Assembly (NCBI GenBank): GCA_020350725.1
Contig: CP070719.1
Span: 927,329 to 991,328, forward strand
Origin: a bacterium
Lineage (GTDB): Bacteria; BMS3Abin14
DNA: 64,000 bases
Direction: 5' to 3'
The notes under the pieces are model-generated. The model ran no database searches, had not been told where the DNA came from, and worked only from the letters and a program-made list of their open reading frames with translations. Below, in pieces: positions 53,894 to 62,746 of the stretch (positions are counted from its first letter, which is position 1; each line of letters starts with the position of its first letter). The position numbers and the translations under genes were made by a program.

Positions 53894-54343
53894 TTACGGA
53901 CCTGGGTCCTGAATCATTTCCTCTATTATCTCCACCGCATCCCCCACCACCCTCTCGCACACCTTCTCCATGAGGTTCGCCTCCTTCGCCTCCTCGAAAC
54001 CGGCCGGCGTGCTGATGTCGCATCCCAGCAGATCCCGGCAGAGAAGAGACGGATTCCTCTCGCGGAAGCGGTCGCAGAACCGACGGACGAGCTCGTATGT
54101 TTTCTCCTTGTCCTCCTGCCGCTCCGGGTCCGTCATACCGAACTTCAGGCCGAGGACCATGAACGCCGCGGTAACGGCACCGCACGTCTCGGCCATCCTG
54201 CCCATTCCGGCCCCGAGCCCGCACGCCATCCTCAGGGCCGTTTCCGGGTCCAGCCCGAAGTCGTCCGCGAAGACCGACAGGACCGACTGGGCGCAGTTGA
54301 ATTCGCTCCGGTAGCATTGAACGGCCCTCTGACGGCGATCCAT
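53894..54343 (-). CDS. C_GCAxxG_C_C family protein
   Basis: A 149-residue protein of the family named for its Cys pattern: FNCAQSVL, ACGLGAGMGRMAETCGAVTAAFMVLGLKFG, then LLCRDLLGCD near the C-terminus and a final VCERVV. The Cys residues probably bind a metal cluster or form a redox centre; members occur mainly in anaerobes and some are fused to cytochrome or molybdenum proteins. ATG 54341-54343 follows AAGGAG. Confidence 0.87.
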   Translation of the reverse strand: MDRRQRAVQCYRSEFNCAQSVLSVFADDFGLDPETALRMACGLGAGMGRMAETCGAVTAAFMVLGLKFGMTDPERQEDKEKTYELVRRFCDRFRERNPSLLCRDLLGCDISTPAGFEEAKEANLMEKVCERVVGDAVEIIEEMIQDPGP

Positions 54344-54544
54344 GATGGTTATCTCCTTATCGTTTGGCATCCAACGTTCAGGCAGCGGTACGGGAAAATG
54401 GCCTTGAAGTTTCACATATCAGTATAGAATAATTATGAAAAGGACTTATTTAGGATCGCCCCTGCCTCGAAATCCCTGGGGAACCCTTCCGTCGGGAGGT
54501 CCGGCAGGGAGGCCGTCCGGAAAGAAACCAGGTGCTGAACCCAG

Positions 54545-55477
54545 ATGAGAGTCACGGGCCGCGAATCGATGAAATCCCTCCGAGGAGACCGCTTCTACAG
54601 GGAGCTCCTGGACAACCTCTACGACGGCGTCTATTTCGTCGATCGCGACAGGAAGATCGTCTACTGGAACAGGGGGGCCGAGAGGCTCACGGGATACGCG
54701 GCGGATGAGGCTGTCGGCAGAAGCTGCTGGGACAATTTCCTGGCCCACATGGACGACCGGGGCGAAAAACTCTGTCAAACCGGCTGCCCCCTGACCGACA
54801 CCCTGGAGGACGGCAAGACCAGGGAAACGGACGTCTACCTCTATCACAAGCAGGGCCACAGGGTGCCGGTCCTGGTCAGGGTTTCGCCCATCTGGAATAA
54901 GAAGGGGGATATTATCGGGGCCGTCGAGGTCTTCAGCGACAATTCGGCCAAGATCCAGTCGGCGACGAAGATAGAGGAGCTCCAGGAGCTTGCCCTTCTG
55001 GATGAGCTGACGAAACTGGGCAACCGTCGATACATGGAGATGGGCCTGAAGACGAAACTGGAGGAAATGGAGCGGTATCGATCCCACGTCGGGGTGCTGT
55101 TCATGGATCTGGATCACTTCAAGGATATCAACGACAAGTACGGCCACGACGTGGGGGACAGGGTCCTTCAGACCACGGCCGCAACCCTCAAGGGAGCTGT
55201 CCGCCCCCACGATCTTCTCTGCCGGTGGGGCGGTGAGGAATTTGTCGCCGCGGTCACCACCGTCGACCGGAGGATCCTGACCGTGATCGCTCAACGGTTC
55301 CGATCCCTCATCGAGCAGTCCAGCGTGATGGTAGCGGACAAGACCGTCAGGTTCACCATCTCCATCGGCGCCACGCTGGCCCACTCGGACGAGTCCATGG
55401 CCGATGTCGTCCGCCGGTCGGACGAGCTTATGTACCAGAGCAAGGAAGCGGGGAGGAACCGGGTCACGATCGGCTGA
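54545..55477 (+). CDS. PAS-GGDEF diguanylate cyclase
   Basis: A 310-residue signalling protein. The PAS domain (about 18-130) contains C61, C77 and C81 (LCQTGCPL); a short coiled linker leads to the GGDEF domain (about 150-308). The active site is GGEEF (229-233), and RPHD (220-223) is the inhibitory c-di-GMP I-site at the expected five-residue spacing, so an active, product-inhibited cyclase is predicted. The PAS Cys residues may bind a ligand or respond to redox. No TM segment, so it is cytoplasmic. Confidence 0.9.
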   Translation: MRVTGRESMKSLRGDRFYRELLDNLYDGVYFVDRDRKIVYWNRGAERLTGYAADEAVGRSCWDNFLAHMDDRGEKLCQTGCPLTDTLEDGKTRETDVYLYHKQGHRVPVLVRVSPIWNKKGDIIGAVEVFSDNSAKIQSATKIEELQELALLDELTKLGNRRYMEMGLKTKLEEMERYRSHVGVLFMDLDHFKDINDKYGHDVGDRVLQTTAATLKGAVRPHDLLCRWGGEEFVAAVTTVDRRILTVIAQRFRSLIEQSSVMVADKTVRFTISIGATLAHSDESMADVVRRSDELMYQSKEAGRNRVTIG

Positions 55478-55779
55478 CCGTTGGACGGTCAACCGAAGCG
55501 CTAGGTGCCAAGAGACAGGTGCTAAGTGAATGGGGGGCAACCACCCCTCGACCCCGGTCGGGACCGGCAGGGAGAGGAATGAGAGGACAGGAAAAGGATT
55601 ACACCGGCAGGAACATTCCAGCCTGAACAAAAAAATTAAATTTTTATTTTATTTATAATAACATGCAAAGCTTTCTTAAACCGTTACATTAGAAACATTT
55701 CATCGCTTTTGCTTTAAAGAATACTTTGATGTTCCTGCTGAATCCTGAATACCTTTCCCATCTATTCCCAATTGCCGAC
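55478..55779. other. Spacer between the GGDEF and Met/His-rich protein genes
   Basis: A 302-base region between convergent genes. It has a strongly AT-rich stretch (55628-55735) with the run AAAAAAATTAAATTTTTATTTT and no coding potential I can support. No hairpin terminator was recognised. Confidence 0.5.
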
Positions 55780-56520
55780 TCACTCCTCCCCCATCTCCAT
55801 CCTGGCCAGGATGTCCACGATCCTCAGGGACAGATCGACGCACTGTTTGGTCTGCCGGACAAGGCGATCCCCGCCCGGTGAGTCCGGTTTCCCCTGCAGT
55901 CGCCTGTAGGCGTCGCTCTGGGTGATCCCCACGATCAGGGCACGACCGTCCTTGATCATGTTCCTGCCGTGCATCTGCAGGTACTGGTCCACCTGGGGAA
56001 TGGAACTGAGCAGGGTGGCCATGATCATGTTGGACCCGCTGGCCACGTCCTTCAGACCCTTGTTAAGGAGGAGGTGCATGTGGTGGAGGTCCATGTGCTT
56101 GGAGACGAATTGATCCATCTCCATGTCCTCGAGGAGATAGACCAGCTCGAGCATGGTCCGGCCCATATCCTTGGCCGCCTTCATCAGGGGATGGTCTTCG
56201 AAACCCTGTTCGACGAGGATCTCCATATGGTCTCCCGCCAGGGCCTGCTCGATGTCCTTCTTGCCCTTGGCCATGTTCCGTTTGGCGTAATCGGCGGTCA
56301 TCTCGTCGAAAGCGGGCGACATCTTCATATCCGCGACCATGAGCAGGTTGATTCCGTCCAGGAACATGATGAGGCCGTGGTTCATGAGCACGTGGAGACG
56401 GTGGATCCGGGAGCTGTCATCGTCCTGCAGACGGATGTCCGCATGCGCCGCCCCTGAAAGGACCACGGTAAACACCAACATTAAAAGTGTGATACAGGTC
56501 GTTCTGCCTGACGTCCTCAT
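55780..56520 (-). CDS. Met/His-rich periplasmic protein with internal duplication
   Basis: A 246-residue protein with a signal peptide (about 1-28) and a helical mature part rich in Met and His. Two halves repeat: IHRLHVLMNHGLIMFLDGIN then YAKRNMAKGKK, and LHHMHLLLNKGLKDVASGSN then MHGRNMIKDGR. Such composition is common in copper or other soft-metal binding proteins; the neighbouring ZIP-like gene points the same way. No family recognised. The ATG starts next to a weak ribosome-binding site. Confidence 0.72.
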   Translation of the reverse strand: MRTSGRTTCITLLMLVFTVVLSGAAHADIRLQDDDSSRIHRLHVLMNHGLIMFLDGINLLMVADMKMSPAFDEMTADYAKRNMAKGKKDIEQALAGDHMEILVEQGFEDHPLMKAAKDMGRTMLELVYLLEDMEMDQFVSKHMDLHHMHLLLNKGLKDVASGSNMIMATLLSSIPQVDQYLQMHGRNMIKDGRALIVGITQSDAYRRLQGKPDSPGGDRLVRQTKQCVDLSLRIVDILARMEMGEE

Positions 56521-56614
56521 TGGCTCATCTCCCGTTCCGGCGCATTTCGTTTGCTTAAAAGCTCATGGCCATAAATATACCGTATCGAGAGGCTGTTTGC
56601 ATAGAATGGCAAGG

Positions 56615-57334
56615 TCAGTATTGCCCCAGACTGTAAACCAGCAGAACCAGAAGGGTAAACCCAGCGGCGCCGGCGAGAAAGGGCCAGAACCTCACGCTAC
56701 GCTCGTCCGGGACCTCCTCCCACAGGGTGTTGATGATGATCGCCCCGGACAGGAAGGCCATCCAGGCGGCCACGGACGCATGTCCCAATAGATGCGCTGA
56801 TCCCAGGCCCCAGCCCAGCAAAATGGAGCCGGCCAGGGACCAGCGCATGGTCCGGTCGTAGAACTGTCGGTCGTGGCCCCTGAACCCTTGGTCGGTACCG
56901 ATGAAATGAAGGGACATGCCAGCGGTGACGAGGACCAGGAATCCGATGCCGGGGTCATCCGTCTCACCCAGAAGGTACCCCAGAAGCATGCTATATAGGG
57001 AAAAGCCCACCAGCAGCGACCAGTTGCGCGTCTTCCTGCCGAAACCCGGCAGGGTGGTCAATCTCCTGATGCCGTAATAGACCAGGAAACCGCCCAGGCA
57101 CAGCAGGTAGGCCCGGTACCGGGCAAAGAACTCGAAATAGGCTGTCTTTTCTAAAACGATCTGCTTTCTGGCCAGGCTGGGCAGGATGTAGACGAAAACG
57201 TAGCTCACGGCGGCGCCGCCGGCGATCGACTGCCAGATATATCCCTTAGGGCCATCCAGAAACCGAACATGGCTCACGGAGATGTGGGCCAAAGCCAATG
57301 CGAGCACAGCGAGGAAAGTTGGGAAGTGATCCAA
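56615..57334 (-). CDS. ZIP-like multi-pass membrane protein
   Basis: A 239-residue protein with about seven or eight transmembrane helices. GGAAVSYVFVYILPSL near the N-terminus and AFLSGAIIINTLWEEVPDERS near the C-terminus resemble the helices of a ZIP-like family. Canonical ZIP metal-site HxxxE motifs are not evident, so metal transport is uncertain. The starting codon is TTG. Confidence 0.6.
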   Translation of the reverse strand: MDHFPTFLAVLALALAHISVSHVRFLDGPKGYIWQSIAGGAAVSYVFVYILPSLARKQIVLEKTAYFEFFARYRAYLLCLGGFLVYYGIRRLTTLPGFGRKTRNWSLLVGFSLYSMLLGYLLGETDDPGIGFLVLVTAGMSLHFIGTDQGFRGHDRQFYDRTMRWSLAGSILLGWGLGSAHLLGHASVAAWMAFLSGAIIINTLWEEVPDERSVRFWPFLAGAAGFTLLVLLVYSLGQY

Positions 57335-57446
57335 GGGTTATGCCTTCTTGTTGCCGAGGACAGTGGGGTCAGGTCCTTCCTATTGACATTTACCCATGAT
57401 TGAACAGTTTATGCCGGAAGGCAGGGCTTGACCCCGGAGTGCTTAA

Positions 57447-58202
57447 TTAGAAGCGAAAAACGACCCCTAACCCGAATCCGCTCATGGCGATGTCGTAGAG
57501 GAACCCGTCGTCGTCGAAATCCGTGTCCAGGACCCTGTAGGCCGCAGCCAAGGAGACCGTATTCGACACATCCCACCCCAGTGCGGCAAGGGCGTTCCAG
57601 GTGAGATCGGAACCGACCCCGAAGCCGCCGATATCGCCCCGCAGCTGGAGGTTCCAGTCCACGCCGAGGGGGATCCTGATCCTTCCGCCCAGGAACGGGT
57701 CCACCCAGTCATCTTTACTGTCCAGATCCGGCCCGGGGGTCAGATCAAAATCGGTGGACAGATCCATGTACCGCGCCCCTCCCAGCACCTCTAAGGATCC
57801 CGGCTCACCGTACCGGTAGGCCACCGCCACCTCCAGGATGGTCGTCTCCACCTCGACGTCGACGGTGAGTGTTCCCTTCTCCCGGATCTCGGCCAGCCTG
57901 ATGAAGAACGCGTCGACCATGTAGGACCACCGGTCGGCCCTGGCCTCGAAGACACCCGCCCCCCCGATATCGACGAACTCGGCCAGGTCGCTGAAGCTGA
58001 GGTCCACCGGAACGGCGGTGGTGCCGATCCCTATATCGCCGTCCAGACCGGCGGTCCACAGGTAGGGGATGAACAGATACTCGACCTCCTCGGCCGCCTG
58101 GGCCAGAGTCGGTGACAGGATCATTGCCAATGTCAGGAAAACGATAACAGCGACTGAAAGCCTTGTTATGCTGCAGCACCTTGTTTTCATGGAAGCCTCC
58201 AT
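57447..58202 (-). CDS. Outer-membrane beta-barrel protein
   Basis: A 251-residue exported protein: a signal peptide (about 1-36, ending AQAAEE) and alternating beta strands ending in GLGVVFRF with a C-terminal Phe, the signature recognised by BAM. It has YLFIPYLWTAGLDGDIGIG at the start of the mature part and an eight-strand-like barrel. A general OmpW/OmpA-type small barrel is likely; no ligand can be assigned. Confidence 0.8.
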   Translation of the reverse strand: MEASMKTRCCSITRLSVAVIVFLTLAMILSPTLAQAAEEVEYLFIPYLWTAGLDGDIGIGTTAVPVDLSFSDLAEFVDIGGAGVFEARADRWSYMVDAFFIRLAEIREKGTLTVDVEVETTILEVAVAYRYGEPGSLEVLGGARYMDLSTDFDLTPGPDLDSKDDWVDPFLGGRIRIPLGVDWNLQLRGDIGGFGVGSDLTWNALAALGWDVSNTVSLAAAYRVLDTDFDDDGFLYDIAMSGFGLGVVFRF

Positions 58203-58206
58203 TTGT

Positions 58207-58322
58207 CAGTGGTTGGTGGCCAGCTTGAATCCAGTGCCTGGCTTCAAGTGACTTGTTGCCAGAAAGATCGCGGTAATAGAATTTTTTTGCCACTAACCAC
58301 GGGTCACTGGCCACTAGTAACT
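58207..58322. repeat. Inverted pair of GTGGCTAGTGAC-type arrays
   Basis: Left arm (58207-58262): CAGTGGTTGGTGGCCAGC and following GGCTTCAAGTGACTTG units. Right arm (58288-58322): inverted units CCACTAACCACGGGTCACTGGCCACTAG. Same family as 63748-63855. Confidence 0.7.
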
Positions 58323-58325
58323 TCT

Positions 58326-59111
58326 TTACTTCACCTCCACCGAATTCTGCAGCCTGAACTCGAGGAGCATGCCCGGCGGGATCCTGATCTGGTTGCCGGG
58401 GGTCATGGCCGCTGCCACGCCGCCGTAGGCGGCACCATCCTCCGCCCCCTCGGAACCGTCATCGATGGAACCGATGGCGGCCCCGATGGCCACCTTGCGG
58501 AGGGTCCCCTGCCTCTCGCCCTCGAAACCCTGCTGGTCCGTCCGGATGGGGATCCTGCCGCTCCTGCCCTCGATATCGTTCAGTTCGACGACCAGCCTGG
58601 CGATGCGGGCCAGCCTTCCTCCCTTCACAGCGTCCGAAACCCGGCCGAACACCCTTGTCCCCTTGGGCAGAAGAACCTGGCCGTTGACCGTCACCGCCGT
58701 TTCCAGGGTGGTGATAAAAGGGTCCCCCTTGCTGACCCTGCCGGTGATCAGTTCGGTGTTGGTCTTGACCAGCAGGACGGTCCCGGCCGGCACGGTCCCG
58801 CCCATGGCCTGGGCTATTGCCGGGGCCGGCGGCTGAGCGGGCGCCTGAGCCGGTCGAGGGGCAGACGTCGGGGCTGGTGCTGCTTTGTCTAGGGTCAGGT
58901 ATTGGACATCGCCGGCGTCGAACTCCATGGCATTTCCGAAGGCCTCGAACCGGACCCTGCCCTCTGAGATGCCCTGAAAGGTCCCCTTGAGAGTCTGCCC
59001 GTCGCTAAGGGTGATGGTGTCGGCCAGGGCAAGGGAGGGCGGAGCGATCAGGATGATAAGGATTAGTACAATGATAATGTGAAACGGTATGCTTTTCATG
59101 GGGTACCTCAC
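58326..59111 (-). CDS. Exported protein with Pro/Ala-rich linker, function unknown
   Basis: A 261-residue protein: signal peptide (about 1-30), an SH3/Sm-like small beta domain (DTITLSDGQTLKGTFQGISEGRVRFEAF, about 31-70), a linker rich in Pro and Ala (about 76-100), and a beta-rich C-terminal domain of about 160 residues with LLVKTNTELITGRVSKGDPF, KGTRVFGRV and a glycine-rich stretch that may span the membrane. No family recognised. Neighbours are barrel proteins, so the envelope is the likely place. Confidence 0.65.
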   Translation of the reverse strand: MRYPMKSIPFHIIIVLILIILIAPPSLALADTITLSDGQTLKGTFQGISEGRVRFEAFGNAMEFDAGDVQYLTLDKAAPAPTSAPRPAQAPAQPPAPAIAQAMGGTVPAGTVLLVKTNTELITGRVSKGDPFITTLETAVTVNGQVLLPKGTRVFGRVSDAVKGGRLARIARLVVELNDIEGRSGRIPIRTDQQGFEGERQGTLRKVAIGAAIGSIDDGSEGAEDGAAYGGVAAAMTPGNQIRIPPGMLLEFRLQNSVEVK

Positions 59112-59134
59112 TTAATATGTATTTGTACGATTTT

Positions 59135-59196
59135 TCCCGCGCCCGGATTTTAGATCAAGTACCGGGTTCGGACTCGGGCTCGGGTTCGGGCTCGGA
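59135..59196. repeat. CCCGCGCCCGG...CCGGGTTCGGGCTCGG element, copy 1
   Basis: CCCGCGCCCGGATTTTA followed by GTACCGGGTTCGG and GGCTCGGG units. The same order recurs at 59906-59968 and, more degenerate, at 60914-61067, so three copies surround the beta-barrel and small envelope-protein genes. Confidence 0.7.
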
Positions 59197-59234
59197 AATC
59201 ATTATATTTTATCAACAAAATTATAACTGCTTAA

Positions 59235-59864
59235 TCAAAACCTGAAACTCACCCCCGCGCCCACCTCGAACTGCCAGAGCACGTCGCTGGCGATGAAAAC
59301 CTCGCAACCGCTGGACGTTCCGCAGAAGATCGCCCCGCTGGAATCGAGAAATGTGGCAAAACCCTTCCCCTCAAGGCGTATGGCGACCTTTTCACCGGCC
59401 CTCACCTCGACGCCTCCCCCAAGACCTAGGGAAAAACGGGTTTCCGAGCTCAGGTTGGACGATTGGGGATCGAAATGGGTGGCACCTACTGATCCCCCTA
59501 CGAAAGTCCTGGCTGTACCCTTGTCCCAGTAATTCCTGCCCCCGATGTGGAAATATTCCACGTCGACGTCCACCAGAACCCCGGGGGTGACCAGGCCCCC
59601 TGCGGTGAGGCGTGAGGGCTGGAAGCTGTAGAAAAACTCGTACTGCTTCCCCGGTGCGATATCTTTTCCGAGGATAATCCCCCAGCTCTCTTCTTCATCA
59701 AGATCCAATGTCAGCCCCGTGCCCGCGTCCTCGAAATACCCGCCCATCCGGTAGCCGAGGAAGGGTGTCACCTGGAAACCCTCAGCGAGGGCAAATGTGG
59801 GGGTGAGGAGGAGAAAAGAAAGTAAGACAGCTGGCAGAAAGACAAAGATAAGTGAATATCGCAT
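59235..59864 (-). CDS. Outer-membrane beta-barrel protein
   Basis: A 209-residue protein with signal peptide (about 1-27, FALAEG) and an eight-strand-type barrel ending QFEVGAGVSFRF with the C-terminal Phe. FQVTPFLGYRMGGYFED at the start of the mature part is typical of small OmpW/OmpX-like barrels. A Cys pair (FCGTSSGC) sits in a late loop. Function unknown. Confidence 0.75.
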   Translation of the reverse strand: MRYSLIFVFLPAVLLSFLLLTPTFALAEGFQVTPFLGYRMGGYFEDAGTGLTLDLDEEESWGIILGKDIAPGKQYEFFYSFQPSRLTAGGLVTPGVLVDVDVEYFHIGGRNYWDKGTARTFVGGSVGATHFDPQSSNLSSETRFSLGLGGGVEVRAGEKVAIRLEGKGFATFLDSSGAIFCGTSSGCEVFIASDVLWQFEVGAGVSFRF

Positions 59865-59905
59865 TGCTCTAACTTTACAGAGAAGTAAGTGGAAATGATG
59901 ATTAT

Positions 59906-59968
59906 CCCGCGCCCGCTTCCGCGCCCGTGCCCGCGCCCGGATTTTATGTACCGGGTTCGGGCTCGGAG
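59906..59968. repeat. CCCGCGCCCGG...CCGGGTTCGGGCTCGG element, copy 2
   Basis: CCCGCGCCCGCTTCCGCGCCC units, then GCCCGGATTTTATGTACCGGG and GGCTCGGAG. Second copy of the element described at 59135-59196. Confidence 0.7.
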
Positions 59969-60373
59969 TTAACCTTCCTTTTTCCCCATTCTATACTCCT
60001 TCAAACGATCGAACAGCTGATCCCACTCATTGTCGGTGAGAAGGTTGTTCACCTCGATGTGGGACTTCGCCACCTCGAACTCGAAATCGAGCCATTCCTT
60101 TTCCAGTGCTTGAAGGGCTTTCATGTAGTCATCGGATCCTGAGCTGTACTCAGCGTCTACTCTCTCCAGGACCTTCGACGCCTCTACGCGCTGTTCCCTG
60201 TAGTCAGTGACGGACTTTTCGAGATCCTCGATGACGTTGACGACGCGCTGCTCACGGTCCACATCCTCGACGATCTGGATGACCGCTGTTTTGGTCTCGG
60301 CAAGGAACATGTCCACGGTTACAGCCGGACCTGCGCCCCCACCGAACAGAACCAGGTAAAGTGCGATAAGCAT
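59969..60373 (-). CDS. Small exported helical protein, paralog of 60414-60830
   Basis: A 134-residue protein with a hydrophobic N-terminus (about 1-16) and an otherwise helical, charged body. Segments IVEDVDREQRVVNVIEDLEKSV and NNLLTDNEWDQLFDRLKE align with those of the following gene, so the two are tandem paralogs. No family was recognised. Envelope location inferred from the N-terminus. Confidence 0.65.
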   Translation of the reverse strand: MLIALYLVLFGGGAGPAVTVDMFLAETKTAVIQIVEDVDREQRVVNVIEDLEKSVTDYREQRVEASKVLERVDAEYSSGSDDYMKALQALEKEWLDFEFEVAKSHIEVNNLLTDNEWDQLFDRLKEYRMGKKEG

Positions 60374-60413
60374 CTTGTTTCTCCTTTATTCAGACTTTTT
60401 TGAACTGATTCTC

Positions 60414-60830
60414 TTACCTGACGAATTCCAGCCCTTCAGCGATCCGTCTCCACTCCTCCTCCGAAACCAGCTGCTTCATTTCCATGCGCAGGGCGACCAG
60501 CTCGTTGACAGTCTTAATCCTCTTCTTACTGTGTTTATTTAAGATCTTTTCGAAATCCTCCGGGGCCGAATCTTTCTTGCTGTAGGTTTTGAAGAGCTTG
60601 TTTCGAGTCGACCCGGTGAGGCTCTCGAGCTTTTGCACCTGCTTTTCCATCCTGTCGGCCAGTTTCAGCACCTGGGCCTGGCGCTCCTCGTCGTTGACGA
60701 CCTCTGCGATCCTTGCTTTTAACGCCAGTACCTTGGTCACCGCCGGTGACGGCGCAGGCGGCTCGCCGCCGCAGGCGAAGATGGGGAGGAGGGAAAAAAT
60801 GAGGATGACGATCAATGGATAGCGGTGCAT
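60414..60830 (-). CDS. Small helical lipoprotein, paralog of 59969-60373
   Basis: A 138-residue protein whose signal peptide ends in the lipobox IFAC (Cys20), followed by a Pro-rich spacer and a charged helical body (VVNDEERQAQVLKLADRMEKQV, KQLVSEEEWRRIAEGL). It is 40 bases upstream of its paralog on the same strand. Function unknown. Confidence 0.7.
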   Translation of the reverse strand: MHRYPLIVILIFSLLPIFACGGEPPAPSPAVTKVLALKARIAEVVNDEERQAQVLKLADRMEKQVQKLESLTGSTRNKLFKTYSKKDSAPEDFEKILNKHSKKRIKTVNELVALRMEMKQLVSEEEWRRIAEGLEFVR

Positions 60831-61212
60831 GGAGAACTCCAGGTGGCTAGGGGCTAGGGGCTAACACAAATAATACTATATTTTGGGGTGCCGGTTGTCG
60901 GGGGATTTTGATTTACCCGCGCTCGCTTCCGCCTGCCCTGCCTGTCCCGAGCTTGTCTGCCCTGAGTCTGTCGAAGGGTCGAGGGAAGCTCAGTCGAAGG
61001 GCACCCGTGCACGCGCTTGAGTTTTATAATTCGGAATCCGGGCTCGGGCTCGGTCTCGGGCTCGGAGAGAACCGTGACCGAAATTCTTGAAATCCTGTAG
61101 GTCTTATCCTTTATCCTCTGCGTCCCTTCCGCCGTCGTTAACGCCAGATTTTCAGCTATGGCGGACAAGCCGCGCACTCCGCGGTTAGATTTATGAAACA
61201 ACTTTCCAGAGG
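60831..61212. other. Spacer with dispersed-repeat elements
   Basis: The 382-base region holds the CTGTCGAAGGG element (60937-61002) and a third, degenerate copy of the GGGCTCGG element (60914-61067). An open frame across it (60854-61201, minus) encodes only repeat-derived sequence and is not called as a gene. Confidence 0.6.
60937..61002. repeat. CTGAGTCTGTCGAAGGG-type dispersed repeat
   Basis: CCTGAGTCTGTCGAAGGGTC and the inverted AGCTCAGTCGAAGGGCAC form an imperfect hairpin, with CCCGAGCTTGTCTGCC before it. Very similar CTGAGCNTGTCGAAG elements are scattered through many unrelated bacterial genomes. Confidence 0.75.
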
Positions 61213-62679
61213 CTAAAATTTCGTCACATTCGGTACAGGCGGATTCGGATGATCTTTCAGCGTACCCAGATACTCCGTGACCGTTTGCATGTACGGTCCC
61301 ATGACCCAGCCGCCTCCGGTGGGGCCGATATCCACCATCTCCTTTGGATCTGCCTCAATATTGTATACCTGGGGAAAGCCTGCAGTTTCGGTAGTTGTGC
61401 CCAGATAACCACCAACCCTGGGGTTGTTGCCGGTCGGGTTGATTTTCATCGGGTATATCCGGAACTGGTTCCAGCGCACCGCGGCAATGCGTGCGCCAAT
61501 AAAGGTGATCAGGCTGTTACGATTGGATCTGTCCTGTTTTCCAAGCAGGAAATCAGCCTGATCAACTCCGTCAAAGTATCGGTTTGAGGGCAGCTCTACA
61601 TCGAGAATACGTGCGAACGTCGGCAGAAAATCGTGAATGGAGATCATTTCATTGGAAACCGACGGTTTGATCTTACCCGGCCACTTGATCATCCCGGCAG
61701 TACGGATAGAACCTTCAAAAGCATCACCAAGCTCACCTCTGAACGGACCATTGTCGCCCTGATGAATTTCATCTATGGCAGTTCCCGTTACTGTCGCCCC
61801 GTTGTCGGAGATCCAGACAACGATGGTATTGTTTTCAACGCCTGCATCACTGATCGCCTGGAGAACTTCACCCGTTCGATAGTCCAGCTCGAGTATGCTG
61901 TCGCCATATTTGCCTGCCCCGGATTTCCCGAAAAAATCCTGCCCCACGTCGTTGGGAAAGTGAGGACGGGTAAATCCAATCATCAAAAAGAACGGTTTCT
62001 CATCCTTCGCAGCTTTCTTTATGTAGGCAACCGATTTTTCGGTGATAACCGCTTCTACCTTCTCCTTGCGATACTCAAAATCATAATCGCCTATCACTTT
62101 CGGCTCTCCCGGTCCATCGGCCACCAGGAGTTTGGGGATCAATCCCTCCCGCAATTTTTCAGGGACGCCGGATACCTTCATGTGCTCGGCATAAACGACC
62201 TGGTCCGTTGTTCCTCTAAAGCCGATCAACCACTGGTCAAAACCCTGGTTTTGCGGCTGGCTCTTTGCCGCCGGCCCCAGATGCCATTTGCCCGCGTAGG
62301 CCGTGTTATAGCCTGCATCCTTGAACAACTTCCCCAGAGTGAAGTCTCCCTCATCCAGGCCTCCCCCCATGCCGGGGACGATCACCAGCGACATGCCGTT
62401 ACGGATCGAATACTGCCCGGTCATTAAACCCGCGCGTGAAGGAGTGCAGCCCGGCTCCACAAGGAACTGTGTAAACCTCATTCCCTCGTTTGCGAGTTTG
62501 TCGATATTCGGAGTCCGTATCCCACCCCGAGTGCCACCGTTATAGACAGACAGGTCTCCAAATCCGAGGTTGTCGGCCAGCATGAGGACGACGTTGGGCT
62601 TTTCGGCAGCGAAAACCGGTTGAACCACAAGCACCGCCGCGATTACCAACATAATGAGTAATACCGATTTTTCACCCAT
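61213..62679 (-). CDS. Exported arylsulfatase-type sulfatase
   Basis: A 488-residue sulfatase with a signal peptide (about 1-25). The motif C78-T-P-S-R82 is the formylglycine site (Cys-type, matured by a formylglycine-generating enzyme or anaerobic sulfatase-maturating enzyme, neither in the window). Metal ligands lie in MLADNLGFGD and WISDNGA. The substrate is a sulfate ester, unknown. GC is visibly lower than in neighbours, so recent acquisition is plausible. The promoter and palindrome at 62747-62779 belong to it. Confidence 0.9.
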   Translation of the reverse strand: MGEKSVLLIMLVIAAVLVVQPVFAAEKPNVVLMLADNLGFGDLSVYNGGTRGGIRTPNIDKLANEGMRFTQFLVEPGCTPSRAGLMTGQYSIRNGMSLVIVPGMGGGLDEGDFTLGKLFKDAGYNTAYAGKWHLGPAAKSQPQNQGFDQWLIGFRGTTDQVVYAEHMKVSGVPEKLREGLIPKLLVADGPGEPKVIGDYDFEYRKEKVEAVITEKSVAYIKKAAKDEKPFFLMIGFTRPHFPNDVGQDFFGKSGAGKYGDSILELDYRTGEVLQAISDAGVENNTIVVWISDNGATVTGTAIDEIHQGDNGPFRGELGDAFEGSIRTAGMIKWPGKIKPSVSNEMISIHDFLPTFARILDVELPSNRYFDGVDQADFLLGKQDRSNRNSLITFIGARIAAVRWNQFRIYPMKINPTGNNPRVGGYLGTTTETAGFPQVYNIEADPKEMVDIGPTGGGWVMGPYMQTVTEYLGTLKDHPNPPVPNVTKF

Positions 62680-62746
62680 ACTTAACTCCTTTAGGTTCCT
62701 GTTTAATTTTATCCAGAATTTTGAGTGTCGTGCTGAGCGTTATTTG

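Noticed and set aside
54446..55630. A 394-codon ORF opposite to the GGDEF gene
   Set aside because: It overlaps the whole cyclase, is rich in residues typical of antisense reading and shows no family feature.
60854..61201. A 115-codon minus-strand ORF
   Set aside because: Its middle is the translation of the CTGTCGAAGGG repeat, so it is repeat-derived and not a gene.
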